Shown here one piece after another: positions 32,770 to 45,249 of a DNA stretch of 64,000 bases (the first letter of the stretch is position 1; every line of letters starts with the position of its first letter). A model generated the notes under the pieces. That model worked only from the letters and a program-made list of their open reading frames with translations. It was not told where the DNA came from and searched no databases. The DNA is from Panax quinquefolius. Its lineage: Eukaryota > Streptophyta > Magnoliopsida > Apiales > Araliaceae. A program made the translations under genes and the position numbers. The DNA lies in the NCBI GenBank assembly GCA_020205615.1, contig CM035163.1, positions 42,728,189 to 42,792,188 of the forward strand, read 5' to 3'.

Positions 32770-34205
32770 AGTATGAAAATTTCAAGCTGGAAGAAGGTGA
32801 AAAAAATCATTGATATGGAAACACGTTTTTCCAGAATCATTGATGAACTGGAACATCTAGTGAAGACATATACAACTAATGAGAAAAATAGAAGAATTCT
32901 CAAAGCCCTTCCATCCATCTGGAAAATGAAGGTTATTACTATTAAGGAAATGCAAGACCTAACTACTTATTCTCTTGACAGCCTTATTGGAAATCTTCGT
33001 GCCCACGAAGTTGACATGTTAGTCTAAAAACCAGGATCAGATATAGACCTTAAAAAGAAAGGAATTACTTTCAAAGCTTTAGTTGTAGATCAAGAATGAT
33101 ATGATGAAGAAGTTGTTGAACAAACTAAGGAAATTGAAAATCTGTGTTTAATGGCAAACAATGAGTCATCACCAAGATCTGAGGTAAATTTTGAACATCC
33201 ATTACCTAGTACTTCATTTGTCTTGCATACCTTAGATAATATAAATGAAAAACACCATAAACTACAAGAAGCATAATTGTTTATATGAAGATAATAAAAT
33301 TATTAAAGAAGATTTTATTAAATTAAAAATTTCATTAAAAAAAATAATTATAATTTAAAAAATGCGAAATAGAAAATGCAAACTTGATTACTTGATTATA
33401 ACTAATAAATGTCTAAATGAAGAAAAACTAGAACATGATTTACTAAAAGAAGAATTAGAAAAATTTAGAAAAATAAATAAAGATCTTGAAATAGGAAATT
33501 CAACACTCATCAGAATTAATGAAAATACTCAAATAAAAAATCAAGTGTTAAGTGAAGATATTAAAAATCTCAATCTTGAAAATTCATCTCTAAATATAGA
33601 ATTAGAAAAATAAAATGAAGATTCTTCTTTAATAGATCAAATTAATATTTTAACTAAAGAATGTGACGATTTAAATATTATAGTTCTTAAGTTCACAAAA
33701 GGGAAAGAAAACCTTGATATCATGCTTAATCAACAAAGATGTAGATTTAACAAAGATGGATTAGAATATATTGGAGAATTAAGTAAATGAAAAAAATAAA
33801 GGACTCTACCATGTTACAAGTAAAAAAAAAGAAAATCATACATCACCATTTACTAAATGTTAATCTTACTGTAATAGAAATGGTCAATCTTTTCACATGT
33901 GTAATGCTCAAAATAGAAATTATAAAGGAAAAATGATTTGGGTGCCTAAAGGAACGTACATTGCACCAATTATTAATACAAGGAAAGAGTATAATAATTA
34001 TCAAAAAAAGAAAAGTCAAAAATCTTATAAAAATTTTCATCAAAGTTTTTTAAGATATAAAAATAGAGTAAATCATGCATCTTATAGACCTGCTACTCAT
34101 AAAATGCTCGTGTCTACTAAGATTGATTATCCTGTACCCATATTTGTAAAGGAAAACACAAATATTCCTTATACAAAATGGGAAACTCACCCAAAGGACC
34201 CTTCT
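32770..34205 (+). pseudogene. SIRE1 gag, 3' part with coiled coil and decayed zinc knuckle
   Basis: It continues the gag cut by T2: YENFKLEEGE, IIDMETRFSRIIDELEHL, NRRILKALPSIWKMKVITI and LDSLIGNLRAHEVDM (to 33027), which is the second half of the UBN2 domain. A heptad-rich segment at 33362-33790 (LEHDLLKEELEKFRKINKDL and so on) predicts a long coiled coil. At about 33855-33905 SYCNRNGQSFHMC is a zinc knuckle with its His changed to Gln and the first Cys position a stop. The basic region with MIWVPKGT follows (33930-34200). Stops are frequent. Confidence 0.83.
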
Positions 34206-34279
34206 TAGTAAAGGGTACCAGTTTGTGAAATTGATAAATGTTGCAGGTATGTCTTGGAGCTGACTCTAGTAAAAATAAC

Positions 34280-34430
34280 TGACGACATCATTACTGGGTC
34301 TATTGATATTACTTTGTGAAATAATTTCTCTGAAAGCATGAATAAGGATTTTGAAATGAGCATGAAGTGAGAATTAAACATCTTCCTAGGATTGCAAATC
34401 AAATCAGGTGAAAAATATTCTGAGTATGCA
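34280..34430 (+). pseudogene. Ty1/copia reverse transcriptase scrap (SIRE1)
   Basis: A short frame with two stops reads FSESMNKDFEMSM and then ELNIFLGLQIKSGE, the RT thumb segment that follows the catalytic YVDD box in SIRE-type elements. It lies less than 100 bp after the gag end, so about 3 kb of pol (protease, integrase, most of RT) is deleted. No RNase H follows. Confidence 0.75.
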
Positions 34431-34577
34431 GGTCATCATAATTGTTTTAGTACAAGTGACACATGTCAGTTTTTTCATAATTATGCATTTAAATGTATAT
34501 GTTATTAATTAATTAGAACATAGTAGTAACTTTTAATATTTAATTGTGTAAAATTTTACTATATAAATATTTTTTAA

Positions 34578-34658
34578 ATATATATATATATATATATATA
34601 TCTATAAATAATTTTAAATATATATATATATTTAATATTTAAATCTATTCTCTTTAAA

Positions 34659-34692
<34 letters not shown>
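34578..34692. repeat. (TA)n microsatellites in SIRE1
   Basis: Three TA runs, near 34578-34600, 34618-34632 and 34661-34691, in the non-coding part between the RT scrap and the 3' LTR. The rest of 34431-35128 shows no gene. Confidence 0.85.
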
Positions 34693-34939
34693 TTTAATGT
34701 GAAATGTTCATTTAAATTTCTATACATCTAACGGTAAATAATCTCCATTCGTGTATATTAATTTAGGTCAATCAGAAGCAACCACACAAATTCAAATCAT
34801 GCAAGCTTCCTACTGTTCGATCAAAAGACAAATAGGTAACTAAATCTTTAAAAGAATTTTTTTTAAGATTCTAATATCTTCTTCTGCAGGTTCTGAAAAG
34901 TAATCAATACTATTCTTTCCCCCCATTTTTTATGATGAC

Positions 34940-34952
34940 AAAGGGGGAGAAG
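34940..34952 (+). other. Upstream polypurine tract of SIRE1
   Basis: AAAGGGGGAGAAG about 190 bp before the 3' LTR, closely matching the tract next to the LTR. An extra upstream tract of this kind is often seen in SIRE-type elements. Confidence 0.55.
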
Positions 34953-35128
34953 AAAGATATTATCGGGAGAAAAAAAATAACATTATTCTTTTTATACTAT
35001 CACATGCTATATACATGAACTGTTATATATTGTTGAATGTTAGTTTTTCAAAAATGTTAAAAAAAAATTGAATGCATAAATTGAGGGGGAACTTTTATAG
35101 AAAATATTTTTAGTTGATTGTCATCATC

Positions 35129-35141
35129 AAAAGGGGGAGAT
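35129..35141 (+). other. Polypurine tract of SIRE1
   Basis: AAAAGGGGGAGAT ends directly at the 3' LTR start 35142. Confidence 0.85.
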
Positions 35142-35507
35142 TGTTGGGTCTCTAACTTTTATTCTGATTTTAACGATAACAATAATTAGTAAATAAATTA
35201 ATTAAAAGGGTAGAATCTTCTCCATAGAATTTATATTATAATTGTTTTAATTAACTTATTTATTTTGACGAAAAATATTTTCAAAATCTTATTAAATCTA
35301 TTTTCTTGATAATTTAATATAAAGTGTTAAAGAAAATACATGTTGATCGAAATAGTGCTGAGACAATTATTTTGAGACAAAAGGTAAATTAATATGCTCA
35401 TTGATTGCTAGTTCGACTTCATGTGTTGATATATGGAAAGATATGAAAAATTAATGTGCTGAGATAAGGAAAAATTAAATTGAAACTTGGGAATTAATGC
35501 ATATTAA

Positions 35508-35539
<32 letters not shown>

Positions 35540-37508
35540 CCGTGTATGTATATTCATGAGCATGTGTATATGCTTAAAATTAAAAAAAAAAGGAATTTAA
35601 GGCATGTGACTATTAATGGCTCAAAGCCTTAACCGATCGAAAATTGCATATGCTGAGAATGAAATGGGACATACTTTTTGGGACAAAGCCATTTACTGAG
35701 AATTAAAAGCTTGTGTTGACCGAAATTGAGAGGCTAGAGATTGCTTAATTCATTTTAGATATGTGGATAATAAATGCATAATTTGGTCAAAAATTCAAAG
35801 GGTCAAATGTCTTAAATTAAGTAATCCACGTGAAATTATTTATATCCCATCCGCACCATTAAATCTAAACCTAAGAAATCCTAGCCATTGTTTTTTTAAA
35901 ATAGATTTCCAAATTACCATTTTACAAGTACCTCAAAAATCTATAAATAGGAGGCACTTTCATTCATTTGATTTTTGTCAATTAACAAGAAAAAAAAAGC
36001 TCTCTGATTGCCTACATACTCTCTCTCTCTCTCTAAGAAGCTTTCTCTCTCTTCTTACCAAAGTTTTGATTATTTGAGAAGATGAAATTGGTCCAAATTA
36101 TTGAGATAAGTTATTTGATTTAGTTTATTTAAATTATCTCTTACTTATTTAAATTTATAGATATACTAATATAAATTATTATACACAATTATATATATAT
36201 ATATTTCATCTATTTATCAAATAAAAAATCATACTTAGACGTCGAAAGGCTACATAGATATTCCTCTTAAATGAGGGAATCGAACCGTACGATTCCTTAT
36301 AGTATTTAGTGACTTTTTATTGATATTATTTATATAAATATCATAAATAGATCTACAATTGATAGTTCAAAATAACGTTGAGATATTTCTCTTAAAAGAG
36401 TGAATCATTCAAACCGAATTTGAAAATCTTAGTGATCTATCGAAAATATTTATATAAATATCAATTGTGAAATTCTAAATTTCAATATACTTAAAGCGGC
36501 AGAAAGCTACTGAAATATTCCTCTTAAGTGAGGGAATCGAACTCACATTTATTCCTTATAGTATTAAGTGACTTTATTTATAACATGCCACATAATAGAT
36601 AAAATATTATCATATATTCTTTGAGTTAAAAAAATATATTTGTTATATCAAGTATTGCTTAACCGATTTATTTATTATAATTGATATCTCATCATCACAA
36701 CTATTTGATCATAAATTCATTTATTCATAAAATACTTGTTGCATAATATAAAAGTTAATAAAATTTTACATCACAAACTTAAGTGAATATATCCGCTTAA
36801 ATCGAAGCATATTTGATTCAAAAGCTTAAAACAACTTATCTACTTACTCGGAAGCATTTTACTCTAAATATAAAAGTTATTTAAAATTTTATATTTAAGC
36901 TTAAAGTAAATTTTCTTTAATCCATAAAGAATAAATATTTCTTTATAAATTTGCATTAAACTATATATCTGCTTATACTAAAGCATTGTTGAACTAAAGC
37001 TAAAATTGATCTATTTGCTTATCCAAGAAGCACTTTTCAAACAAAATATAAAAGTTATTTAAACTTTTATAACAGTGCATAATTTACATATTTGCTTAAA
37101 TAGAAGCATTATTTAATCAAAGCATAAATTACTATCTACTTACAAGGAAGCATATTTCTTTTTCAAGTATAAAAGTTTTCAAACTTTTATAAATATATCT
37201 GCTCTTTAACTGATATCTGCTTATTTGAGAAGCCTTAAATATACAAGTTATTTAAACTTTTATATATCTGTACTAAATTGTATCTGCTTATTTTAGAGTT
37301 AGTTTATTTTATGTACCTGTGAGAAAGACGAGTAATTTTTCGACCAAGACCAGAGTCTTAGATAGGTCAATTGGGAGTTGGGTTTCTAGTGAACTTGTGA
37401 GGTGAGGAAGAGGCTGTTGTTTCAAGACCAGATCATAAAATAGAACTAAACTCAAAAGAAGTACAACTAAGCTTGAGGAGGGAGTTGGGAGCTTGCTGTC
37501 AAGGATAG

Positions 37509-39027
37509 TGTTGGAAGAATGCATATCTTGATTTGATGTTTAAAGTAAACGTTCATGATTATATGTGAAGTCCTTCAAGGAATATATGTACAAGGACTTA
37601 GTGATAAATTAAAATTGTTAGGTTGATCTAAGCTTTCGATTTTCATCATTCTTTAAATGAATGTATAGATAAAGAGATGAAAGATGTTAGGTTGATCTAT
37701 ATCTTGAAATTTAATAGATAGGCTTCAAACAAATTTGTTGTCTAATGAGCTAATCAAGAGTCAGCAGAAGCCAAGGCAAAATTGCATAGCATTAAGGATC
37801 GTCGTATGACTACCTTGAAGGGCCTCTCCAGAGATCGTAGAGTGGTCCAGACGTTTGCCGAAGCCAACTCAGAGATCGTAGTGTGGTCCAGACGTTTGCC
37901 GAAGCCAACTCAGAGATCTTAGTGTGCTCTCAGAAATGTAGAGTCTGCAAGACAAGCAAGTGAAGATCATAGTGTGCCAGTCCTTAAGAGAAATCGTAGT
38001 GTTCTCGTTTGGTTTCATCAAGCACCAAGGTGGCAAGACACCGTGATAAGAATCGTAGAGTATCATCTGGCTGTATCAGAAGTTGTGGGCCTTGATCATT
38101 TGTTCAAAGATAAAATCTTAACAAATGTGGAATGGGTTACAAACGTTGAAGTAATCACCAGTCCCAATGGCATAAAAATATCCTTAGTATGCAACAAAGA
38201 GACGTATTAAAGAAGCTAAGGAAAGGACCATGGGATAGAGAAAAACACCTTTTCAAGTGTTAGGTGAGAAAGAAGTCTGCTATGTTAGTGGGCCAGAATG
38301 CAATTCAGAAGATATGCAAAAAAGTCTCCATCAAAGATCAAAAATGTCAAACGCATTAAATGCTTCAACGGATTGATTCAACGGGAAGATTTCAAAGATC
38401 ACATATATGCAAGACATCTGCAGATGATTCAACTAAGCAAGCAATTGAACAAAAAGGAAGAATACTCAACGCTTAACTCTACGATCTGAGAAAAAGAAAA
38501 AGCTTGCACAGCTACTCAGTTCTTTCGAATAAGAGCTTAACGGCAACTGAATAGCATCAACCAAGAACTCAACAACTACCAATCAACTGAAGTAAGAGTT
38601 CTAAGTCAGAAGGACTTGAAGAGTTCTAAGTGAACTGTGAAGAACCAAGTCTGCTGGACTTGAAGAGTTCAAGAGTGAACTAAGAAGTTCCTAGACTACT
38701 GGTCTAGAAGGAATCTGTGAGATTCAGAAAGTGTAAAAGACATCCTTAGTGGATTTCCTACTCGAGGAGTAGAAGAGTGGACTAGGAGATTTAAGTGCTC
38801 TGAACCACTTAAAACTGTTGTGTCTATTGCATTCTTGCTATAACTACTATAACTGTTATAACTGTCTCACTCTCATTAACTCACTATATCAAAAAGGGAG
38901 ATCAAACAAACCTTAATTCCGCTGTGTTTAAATCATTATCAAAACTGGAAAAGTAAAACGAAAAGAATTTTAAATATCTATTCAACAACCCCCTTCTAGA
39001 TAACTATTGTGCCTCCGGGAACTAATA
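37509..39027 (+). mobile_element. Solo copia-type LTR in SIRE1 3' LTR (TSD GATAG)
   Basis: 1519 bp from TGTTGGAAGAATGC to GGGAACTAATA, flanked by GATAG at 37504-37508 and 39028-39032; the 5' LTR of SIRE1 shows the undisturbed site. The end CCCCCTTCTAGATAACTATTG is very like the end of the SIRE1 LTR (CCCCCTTCTAGATTATTATTG), so it belongs to a related Ty1/copia group. It contains a 41-bp tandem duplication (37830-37911) and no primer site or coding region. Confidence 0.85.
37830..37940 (+). repeat. 41-bp tandem duplication in the solo LTR
   Basis: A unit starting AGAGATCGTAG(A/T)GTGGTCC and ending GCCGAAGCCAACTC occurs twice in tandem, with a third partial copy after it. Confidence 0.85.
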
Positions 39028-39356
39028 GATAGATTAGTTGGGAATTGTTGCAAGTTTATCTATAAAAATTTGTAAAGGTTTCTCCGCTCGTTGAAGGAGT
39101 TTTTTTTATTATTGGAAGTAATAGGATCTCAAGTCCTGAAGAGGAGCTTTAGACTAGACGTAGCAGCATACCCGGGATGTATGTTGTGAACCAGACAAAT
39201 CTCTATGCATTGTGTGATTGAATTTTTACCGCCTTGCATATTAATTTCTAACACTGGATATTAATTATCCAAAAATTCAAAAAGGCGGAAGATAATTTTT
39301 AATCTGTAATAATCTATCCATCCCCCCTTCAAGATTATTATTGTACTTTAATACTC

Positions 39357-40115
39357 CAGTATGAATAGTATCACGAATGAATAGTACCCCAAAATGTAAA
39401 GATCAAAATTTAATAAGAAAATTTAGACTAATATTCCAGTGAAATGATATTAGATAAAGTGCAAATCTCAAGGAATTTCTAATCATTTCAGGAATTATAG
39501 AAGCAATACTTACTATAGTAAGTTTAAATTTAGGAATATGAAATGAAATAATATCACTTACATAATATGAAGTAGGAAATAAAATGATATCCTTTACGGG
39601 TATTGAAAGAAAATAACATCCTTTACCTTAGTAGAAAACTAGATCTGACTGGTATAACGAATATTATCTTGAGAAAATCTTACACTATAAGCTACACTCA
39701 AAGTTTTCTTATACTCAAAAGAAATACTCACAATATTATAGTAGGAATACTTGTATTTTTTTGGTGTGTTTAGGATGAAGGTTACCTCCCCTTTTATAGT
39801 GCAGCACGGAGGAAAAAAAAAAAAATCTGCCTAATTTTTTTTCTTCTTTGCCTAACTTTTAATTCCATATGGGTGAGGGCCACAAATTTTGAAACAAATG
39901 AATGCATTGTAGGAGAAAATCTCCACCCACCAACTTGGAAAAGAAAAAGAATATAAAGCAAACCTTCTCACCTCCACTCACAAATTCACATGCTTGCAAA
40001 TCATATATTATAATAATATTACTATTTAAAAAGTTCTAAATTATAAAATTATACTATTATATTATAACATTATACTATTATAATGTAATATTATAATAAT
40101 ATATTTTAATGAATA
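39357..40115 (-). repeat. S1 LTR piece 2
   Basis: It continues S1 after SIRE1, starting in the same GAATAGTA minisatellite and running through a TTTTATA (rc TATAAAA) motif near 39793. It ends at GAATA (40111-40115), the target duplication of T3. Confidence 0.82.
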
Positions 40116-41159
40116 TGTGACGCCCCCAAAATTAGGTATACATCACCCATCTTGGGTCGACACTTACATGGTACAGAATTTAAAAACAACTTATTAACAT
40201 AAGCTGTGGTATGTAATAATACGACATAAACTCGTGAGTTTAAATACAAATATAAATCTACTAGATATTATACAAACTCAAATAAAAAAAGTCCTCATTA
40301 CGATTATTATCACACTATTTTACGTAATAGTGAGGACTACTAATGCTATCTTCGAGACCATCACTCGTTTCCCACTCGTCCCAAATATATTATCATTTTC
40401 TCAAGAGAAACGGTGAAAAAGAAAAGGGTGAGCTCAACTAGCCCAAAGAAGAAATATTATGACTAAGATAATGCGAATAAATTATCAATAGTCTTCAATA
40501 ATGTTAAACCGATAAAATACAATAGACAACCGGTTTAATCTGCAATGAATATGAAATCCATTAAAAGAGTCAAGTAGAAAATAAAGTCTACTATCTTTTA
40601 GGTTTTAAAGGTTTTTCATCACTTTGCTTTATAGTCGAGACTCGACTTTAATAAATATTTCACATCATCGAATCACCCCGCACTACTGACCAAGGATATT
40701 CTTTAGTATCACGACCACAATTATTCATGCACTCACGGCCGAGAATATTTGTGTATTCATTAATGGTCATGATCATGCCAACAATCGTCCATCAATGCAC
40801 TACTACCATCGAGGATTTTTATCACATCATTTGTAACATTACGGTCCATGATTACACGAATAGTCTCTCGTCATAATCATACCAAGTCCATCTATGCACT
40901 ACAGTGCCACGTATGACTTTCAAAAAATATAAACATGAGGATGATGACAATGATATAAGAATTCAATAAAACAAGTTCAAGAATTATTTTATCCGAGAAT
41001 TATTAACGTCCAAATTATCAACATGATCTTCGTTTTGTAGAGTAAAATTCAAGAATGATCGGAAGAATATTTTCATGAAAAGATACTAGATGAAACGCAA
41101 ATATCAAGGATATTCCACTAATTTCATGGAGTATAGAAGTCAAAGTTTTAATTAAATCG

Positions 41160-43609
41160 TGTGACGCCCCAAAATTAGGTATACATCACCCATCTTGGGT
41201 CGCCACTTACATGGTACATAAATTCAAATACAACTTACTAATATAACATGTGTATATAATAATACGACATAAACTATGAGTTTGAATACAAATATTGTCT
41301 ACTAGATATTATACAAACTCAAAAGGAGTCCTCATTACAACTATTATCACACTATTTTCACGTAAATAGTGAGGACTACTAATGTTATCCTCTCGACCAT
41401 TACTTACGTTCCCGACTCGTCTCAAATATGTTCTCATTTCACAAGAGAACAAATGAAAGAAAGAAAGGTGAGCTCAACTAGCCCAAGAAGAAATATTATG
41501 ACTAAGATAATGCAAAATAAATTATCATTAGCCTTCAACAATGTTAAACCGATAAAATACAATAGACAACCAGCTTTAACACGCAGCCGAATAAGCAATC
41601 CATTAAAAGAGTCAAGTAGAGAATAAAGTCTACTATCTTTTAGGTTTTAAAAGGTTTTCATTAATTTTTATCATTTGACTCACTCGACAATAATAAACCA
41701 CCACATCTAATCATCCTCGCACTACTGTCAAGGATTTTCATCAAATTATCAATGGTCATGACTATACCGAATCACCCCGGTCATAATCATACCAAAAACT
41801 ATCCATCATCGCATTACAGTGCCACCGAGGACTTTTATCACATCATTTATAACAAGCCATGATTATACCGAATGATCCTCGGTCATAATCATACTAAGTT
41901 CATCTATACACGTAAGTCAAAAGATAACATAATATAACATGAGGATGATGACAATGACATAATAATTCAATAAAACAAGTTCAAGAATTATTTAATCCAT
42001 GAATTATTAACGTCCAAATTGTCAACATGAATCTTTTTTTAGTAGAGTAAAATTCAAGAATGATCGGAAGAATATTTCCATGAAAAGATACCGGATGAAA
42101 CGCAAATATTAAGGATATTCTACTAATTTCATGGAGTATAGAAGTCAAAGTTTTAACCAACTGGGTATAATAAAGAATGGAATAACAAAAGAAATCACCA
42201 TGCATGCGGTATTCAGATGTATGTGTTATTCAAATGAATAATAATAATCGGAACCAGTCGGTGAAATTCACACCGGCGTGGATGTTCCAATGAGAATAAT
42301 AAAGATGGAACCGGTCCGATCCTGTAAAACACACGAATAGGATATTCAACGTAATGATAAAGATTTTAACCAGTCCTGTAAAACACATGCATGTGATGTT
42401 CCAACAGAATGATAAAGACGGAACCAGTCCTGTAAAAAACACATGCATGTGATGTTCCAATGAATAATAAAAAAAGCTAACCATTCCTGTAAAACACACG
42501 ACATGGATGTCCCAATGAATAATAGAAGAATGTCACCAAGTATAGGGTAAATCACAGATACGAGTTATTCCAATGTAATAAATAAGAATGGAATAACATA
42601 AGGATTTCACCAAGTATAGGATATCGCCGCATATACAAAGTTATGTATAGGGTATATCACTTTTACAAAAGTTATTCCAATGAATAATAGTGAATGGAAT
42701 AATGTAAGTTCTCTTCAAGAAGAAAGAATAACACCCCTACTGTAAAAAGAACCTAATATAGAAGCGGTGAAGTAGCGAATACTCTTCTTCTTTCTATAAC
42801 TTTCTCTATATAAACTTCTCTCTATAATTTCTCTCTCTAGAGTTTCAATGAATTCTTAAGAAAATAATGAAGAAATGAGCTTCTATTTATAGGAAAATGG
42901 AATGCATAAGAATTAATCCATGAACGGTCCAGATTGATTTACTTTAATCTGACGGTCCATATTTAAAGAAAAATCTTTTAAATAAAATATAATATATTCT
43001 ATTTATATAAAAACATTTTACTATGCAAACACTATGCAAAAACACTATATCTGACACTATGCATAATAAAATATAATATATTCTATTTATAGAATAACTT
43101 TAATAAAGTATTCTATTTTATATAAAAAGATGTTTATGTTTTATTACGTTAATAATACTGAATAAAACAAAACGTCATTATCGCTATAATAATTCATATT
43201 ATTAATCGACAATAATGGAATCAAACCGAGTGACTTCTCACATAAGCATCAATAATCAATACCGGTGTGCTACTATGCAACCACACGACATCGTACTTTT
43301 ACTACCGGTAGTAGTTCAACAAGAACCACGGTAAAACTTCCGCCGTTATTTCAATAAAATATTTTTGTCGCTTTCAATCCGATAATAATTACATTGTAGG
43401 GTCCACCAATGATTGAGCCGTTGTATTTAATATTCCCTCGCTAAACCGAATATTCCCCACCAATCGAATATAATATAACCACTTGCATACTTTGCAAAAT
43501 TTATAAATACTACCCACAACTATAATATTATCTCAAATTCACACTATAATATTAAAAATTATTGAAAAACAAAATTTAAATCTTTATTGATAAAATCTGG
43601 GGTCTCACA
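41160..43609 (-). mobile_element. Solo Tekay-type LTR in T3 3' LTR (TSD decayed AACCG)
   Basis: 2450 bp from TGTGACGCCCCAAAATTAGG to GGGGTCTCACA. The flanks AATCG (41155-41159) and AACTG (43610-43614) each differ by one transition from AACCG, which is the undisturbed sequence at the same place in the 5' LTR (51074-51081 region). It carries its own TATA box (rc of 42884-42891) and a repeat block of about 60-bp units at 42195-42520. Confidence 0.88.
42195..42520 (-). repeat. Minisatellite of about 60-bp units in solo LTR
   Basis: Plus-strand units of the form CCAGTCCTGTAAAACACATG followed by a GATGTTCCAATGAATAATAA-like half, repeated about five times with drift. Long open frames over it on the minus strand are repeat translations and not genes. 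Confidence 0.85.
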
Positions 43610-43649
43610 AACTGGGTATAATAAAGAATGGAATAACAAAAGAAATCAC

Positions 43650-44000
43650 CATGCATGCGATAGACCGCATGCAGACGTGTTATTCCAATGTAATAATAAA
43701 TAAAGGAACGAGTCAGTCGTGAAATTCACCAGCGGATGTTCCAACGAGAATAATAAAGATGGAACCCGGATCCGGTGTAAAACACACAGATAGGATATTC
43801 CAACAGAATAATAAAGAAGCGGAACAAGTCCGGTAAAAAACACATGATGATGTTCCAACGAATAATAATAAAGACGGAACCAGTCCTGTAAAACACACGA
43901 GCGTGGATGTTCCAACAGAATAATAATAAAAAGATTTTACCAGTCCTGTAAAACACATGAGCATGTGATGTTCCAATGTAATAATAGAAGAATGTCACCA
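43650..44000 (-). repeat. Minisatellite of about 60-bp units in T3 3' LTR
   Basis: The same TGTAAAACACA / GATGTTCCAA unit as at 42195-42520, in about five copies, and again in the 5' LTR at 51130-51500. Confidence 0.85.
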
Positions 44001-44374
44001 AGTATAGGGTAAACCACATGTGATACAAAAGTTATTCCAATGAATAATAAGCAATGGAATAACAACAGTTCTCTTCATGAATAAGAAAGAATAACACCCT
44101 TACATTTGGTAGGAGATTGAATCTCGCAGAAGAAGTAGTAACAAAATACTCTTCTTCTTTCTCTCTTATTCTCTCTATACTTTCTCTCTCTATAGCTTAA
44201 ATGAATTAAGTGAAAAATAATGAAACCCTAGGCCTCTATTTATAGAAGATTTCTAGCTTAGCACCGCTTAGTGTGAAAAGGCAAGTGGCTTGACGAATCG
44301 TTTTGACGCTTTGTAATGTGAAACGACAAGTGGTTCGACGCTCGTAATGTGAAACGACAAGTGGTTCGACGTCT

Positions 44375-44625
44375 GGTAAAGGTAATTACTATTAACGAAG
44401 GTAAATACTATTGACGAAGGTAAATACTATTCACAAGGGTAATTACTATCGATTTAAGGTAATTACTATTGATGAAGGTAAATACTATTCACAAGGGTAA
44501 TTACTATTGATGAAGGTAATTACTATCGACGAAGGTAAATACTATTCACAAGGGTAATTACTATTGACGAAGGTAATTACTATTGATGAAAGGTAAATAC
44601 TATCGATGAAGAGACTCTTAGATGA
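44375..44625 (-). repeat. Minisatellite GGTAATTACTATTGACGAA in T3 3' LTR
   Basis: About 12 tandem units of 18-20 bp on the plus strand, GGTAA(T/A)TACTATT(G/C)A(C/T)(G/A)A, covering about 230 bp. The matching array in the 5' LTR is at 51838-52075. Confidence 0.88.
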
Positions 44626-45235
44626 TGACATATAGAGCCCCCATAAAATAATCAAACTTACCACAAATCATTTTTTTTCATCAACACATATTTAATCTTT
44701 CAACAATTATTAATCATTTATAACTTGTCGCCTCAATTATTGATTTAATACTATAACATATTATACGATGATGATCTTGTGATAATAATTGAATCAATAA
44801 TATAAGAGATATGATGCGAAGCGGCCATTATCGTAGCAATAATTGAGCATAGGTGAGTGACTTCTCACGTAAGCATCAATAATCAATACCGTGTGCTACT
44901 ACGCAACTACGCCAGACATCGTACTTTTACCACCGGGTAGTTCAACAGCTTTTAACGGTAACACCTCCGTAGTTATTTTTATAAAATATTTTTATCGCTT
45001 TCAATCCGGCAATAATTATTCACAGGGGGTCCACCAATGATTGAGCCATTAGACGAATATTCCCTAACAAAAAGAATATTCCCCACCAAACGAATATTTT
45101 ATAACAACTTGCATACTTTGCAAAATTTATAAATATTACCCACAACTATAACATTATATCAAATTTATTCCATAATATTCAAAAATAATATTTATAGAAA
45201 AATTCATCTTTATTTATAAAAGCTGGGGTCTTACA

Positions 45236-45249
45236 ACCTCCCTTCTTAT
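45236..45249 (-). other. Polypurine tract of T3
   Basis: The minus strand reads ATAAGAAGGGAGGT, directly adjoining the 3' LTR, like the T2 tract. Confidence 0.8.

Larger units (their letters stand above)
19296..39351 (+). mobile_element. SIRE/Maximus-like Ty1/copia derivative SIRE1 lacking pol
   Basis: LTRs 19296-21991 (2696 bp) and 35142-39351 (2686 bp once its own insertion is removed), with target duplication TACTC at 19291-19295 and 39352-39356. A primer site follows the 5' LTR and a G-rich polypurine tract precedes the 3' LTR. Without the nested T2 element the internal region is only about 2.84 kb: a gag with UBN2 and coiled-coil parts, then a scrap of RT. Protease, integrase, most of RT and RNase H are absent, so any movement would need enzymes from a relative. 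Very long LTRs, a coiled-coil gag and paired AAAGGGGGAGA tracts are typical of SIRE/Maximus; the lineage name is an inference. Confidence 0.9.
35142..39351 (+). repeat. 3' LTR of SIRE1, with nested solo LTR
   Basis: It begins TGTTGGGTCTCTAACTTTTA and ends TTATTGTACTTTAA, where the final CA seen in the 5' LTR has become AA. A 1519-bp insertion plus 5-bp duplication (37509-39032) interrupts it; without these it is 2686 bp, matching the 5' LTR. The TG microsatellite (35509-35537) is longer than in the 5' LTR. Confidence 0.92.
40116..45235 (-). repeat. 3' LTR of T3, with nested solo LTR
   Basis: Two pieces, 40116-41159 and 43615-45235, give about 2.67 kb, matching the 5' LTR. The outer end is TGTGACGCCCCC and the inner end GGGGTCTTACA, next to the polypurine tract. 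TATA box as rc of 44237-44244. Minisatellites at 43650-44000 and 44375-44625. Confidence 0.93.

Noticed and set aside
37869..38489. Open frames in the copia solo LTR
   Set aside because: No domain; they lie within a TSD-bounded LTR with tandem repeats and no primer site or pol sequence.
42230..42555. Long minus-strand open frames (also 43646-44028 and 51145-51532) rich in Cys, Phe and Tyr
   Set aside because: They translate the LTR minisatellite: the same peptide phrase recurs with each 60-bp unit and in several frames. They are not genes.
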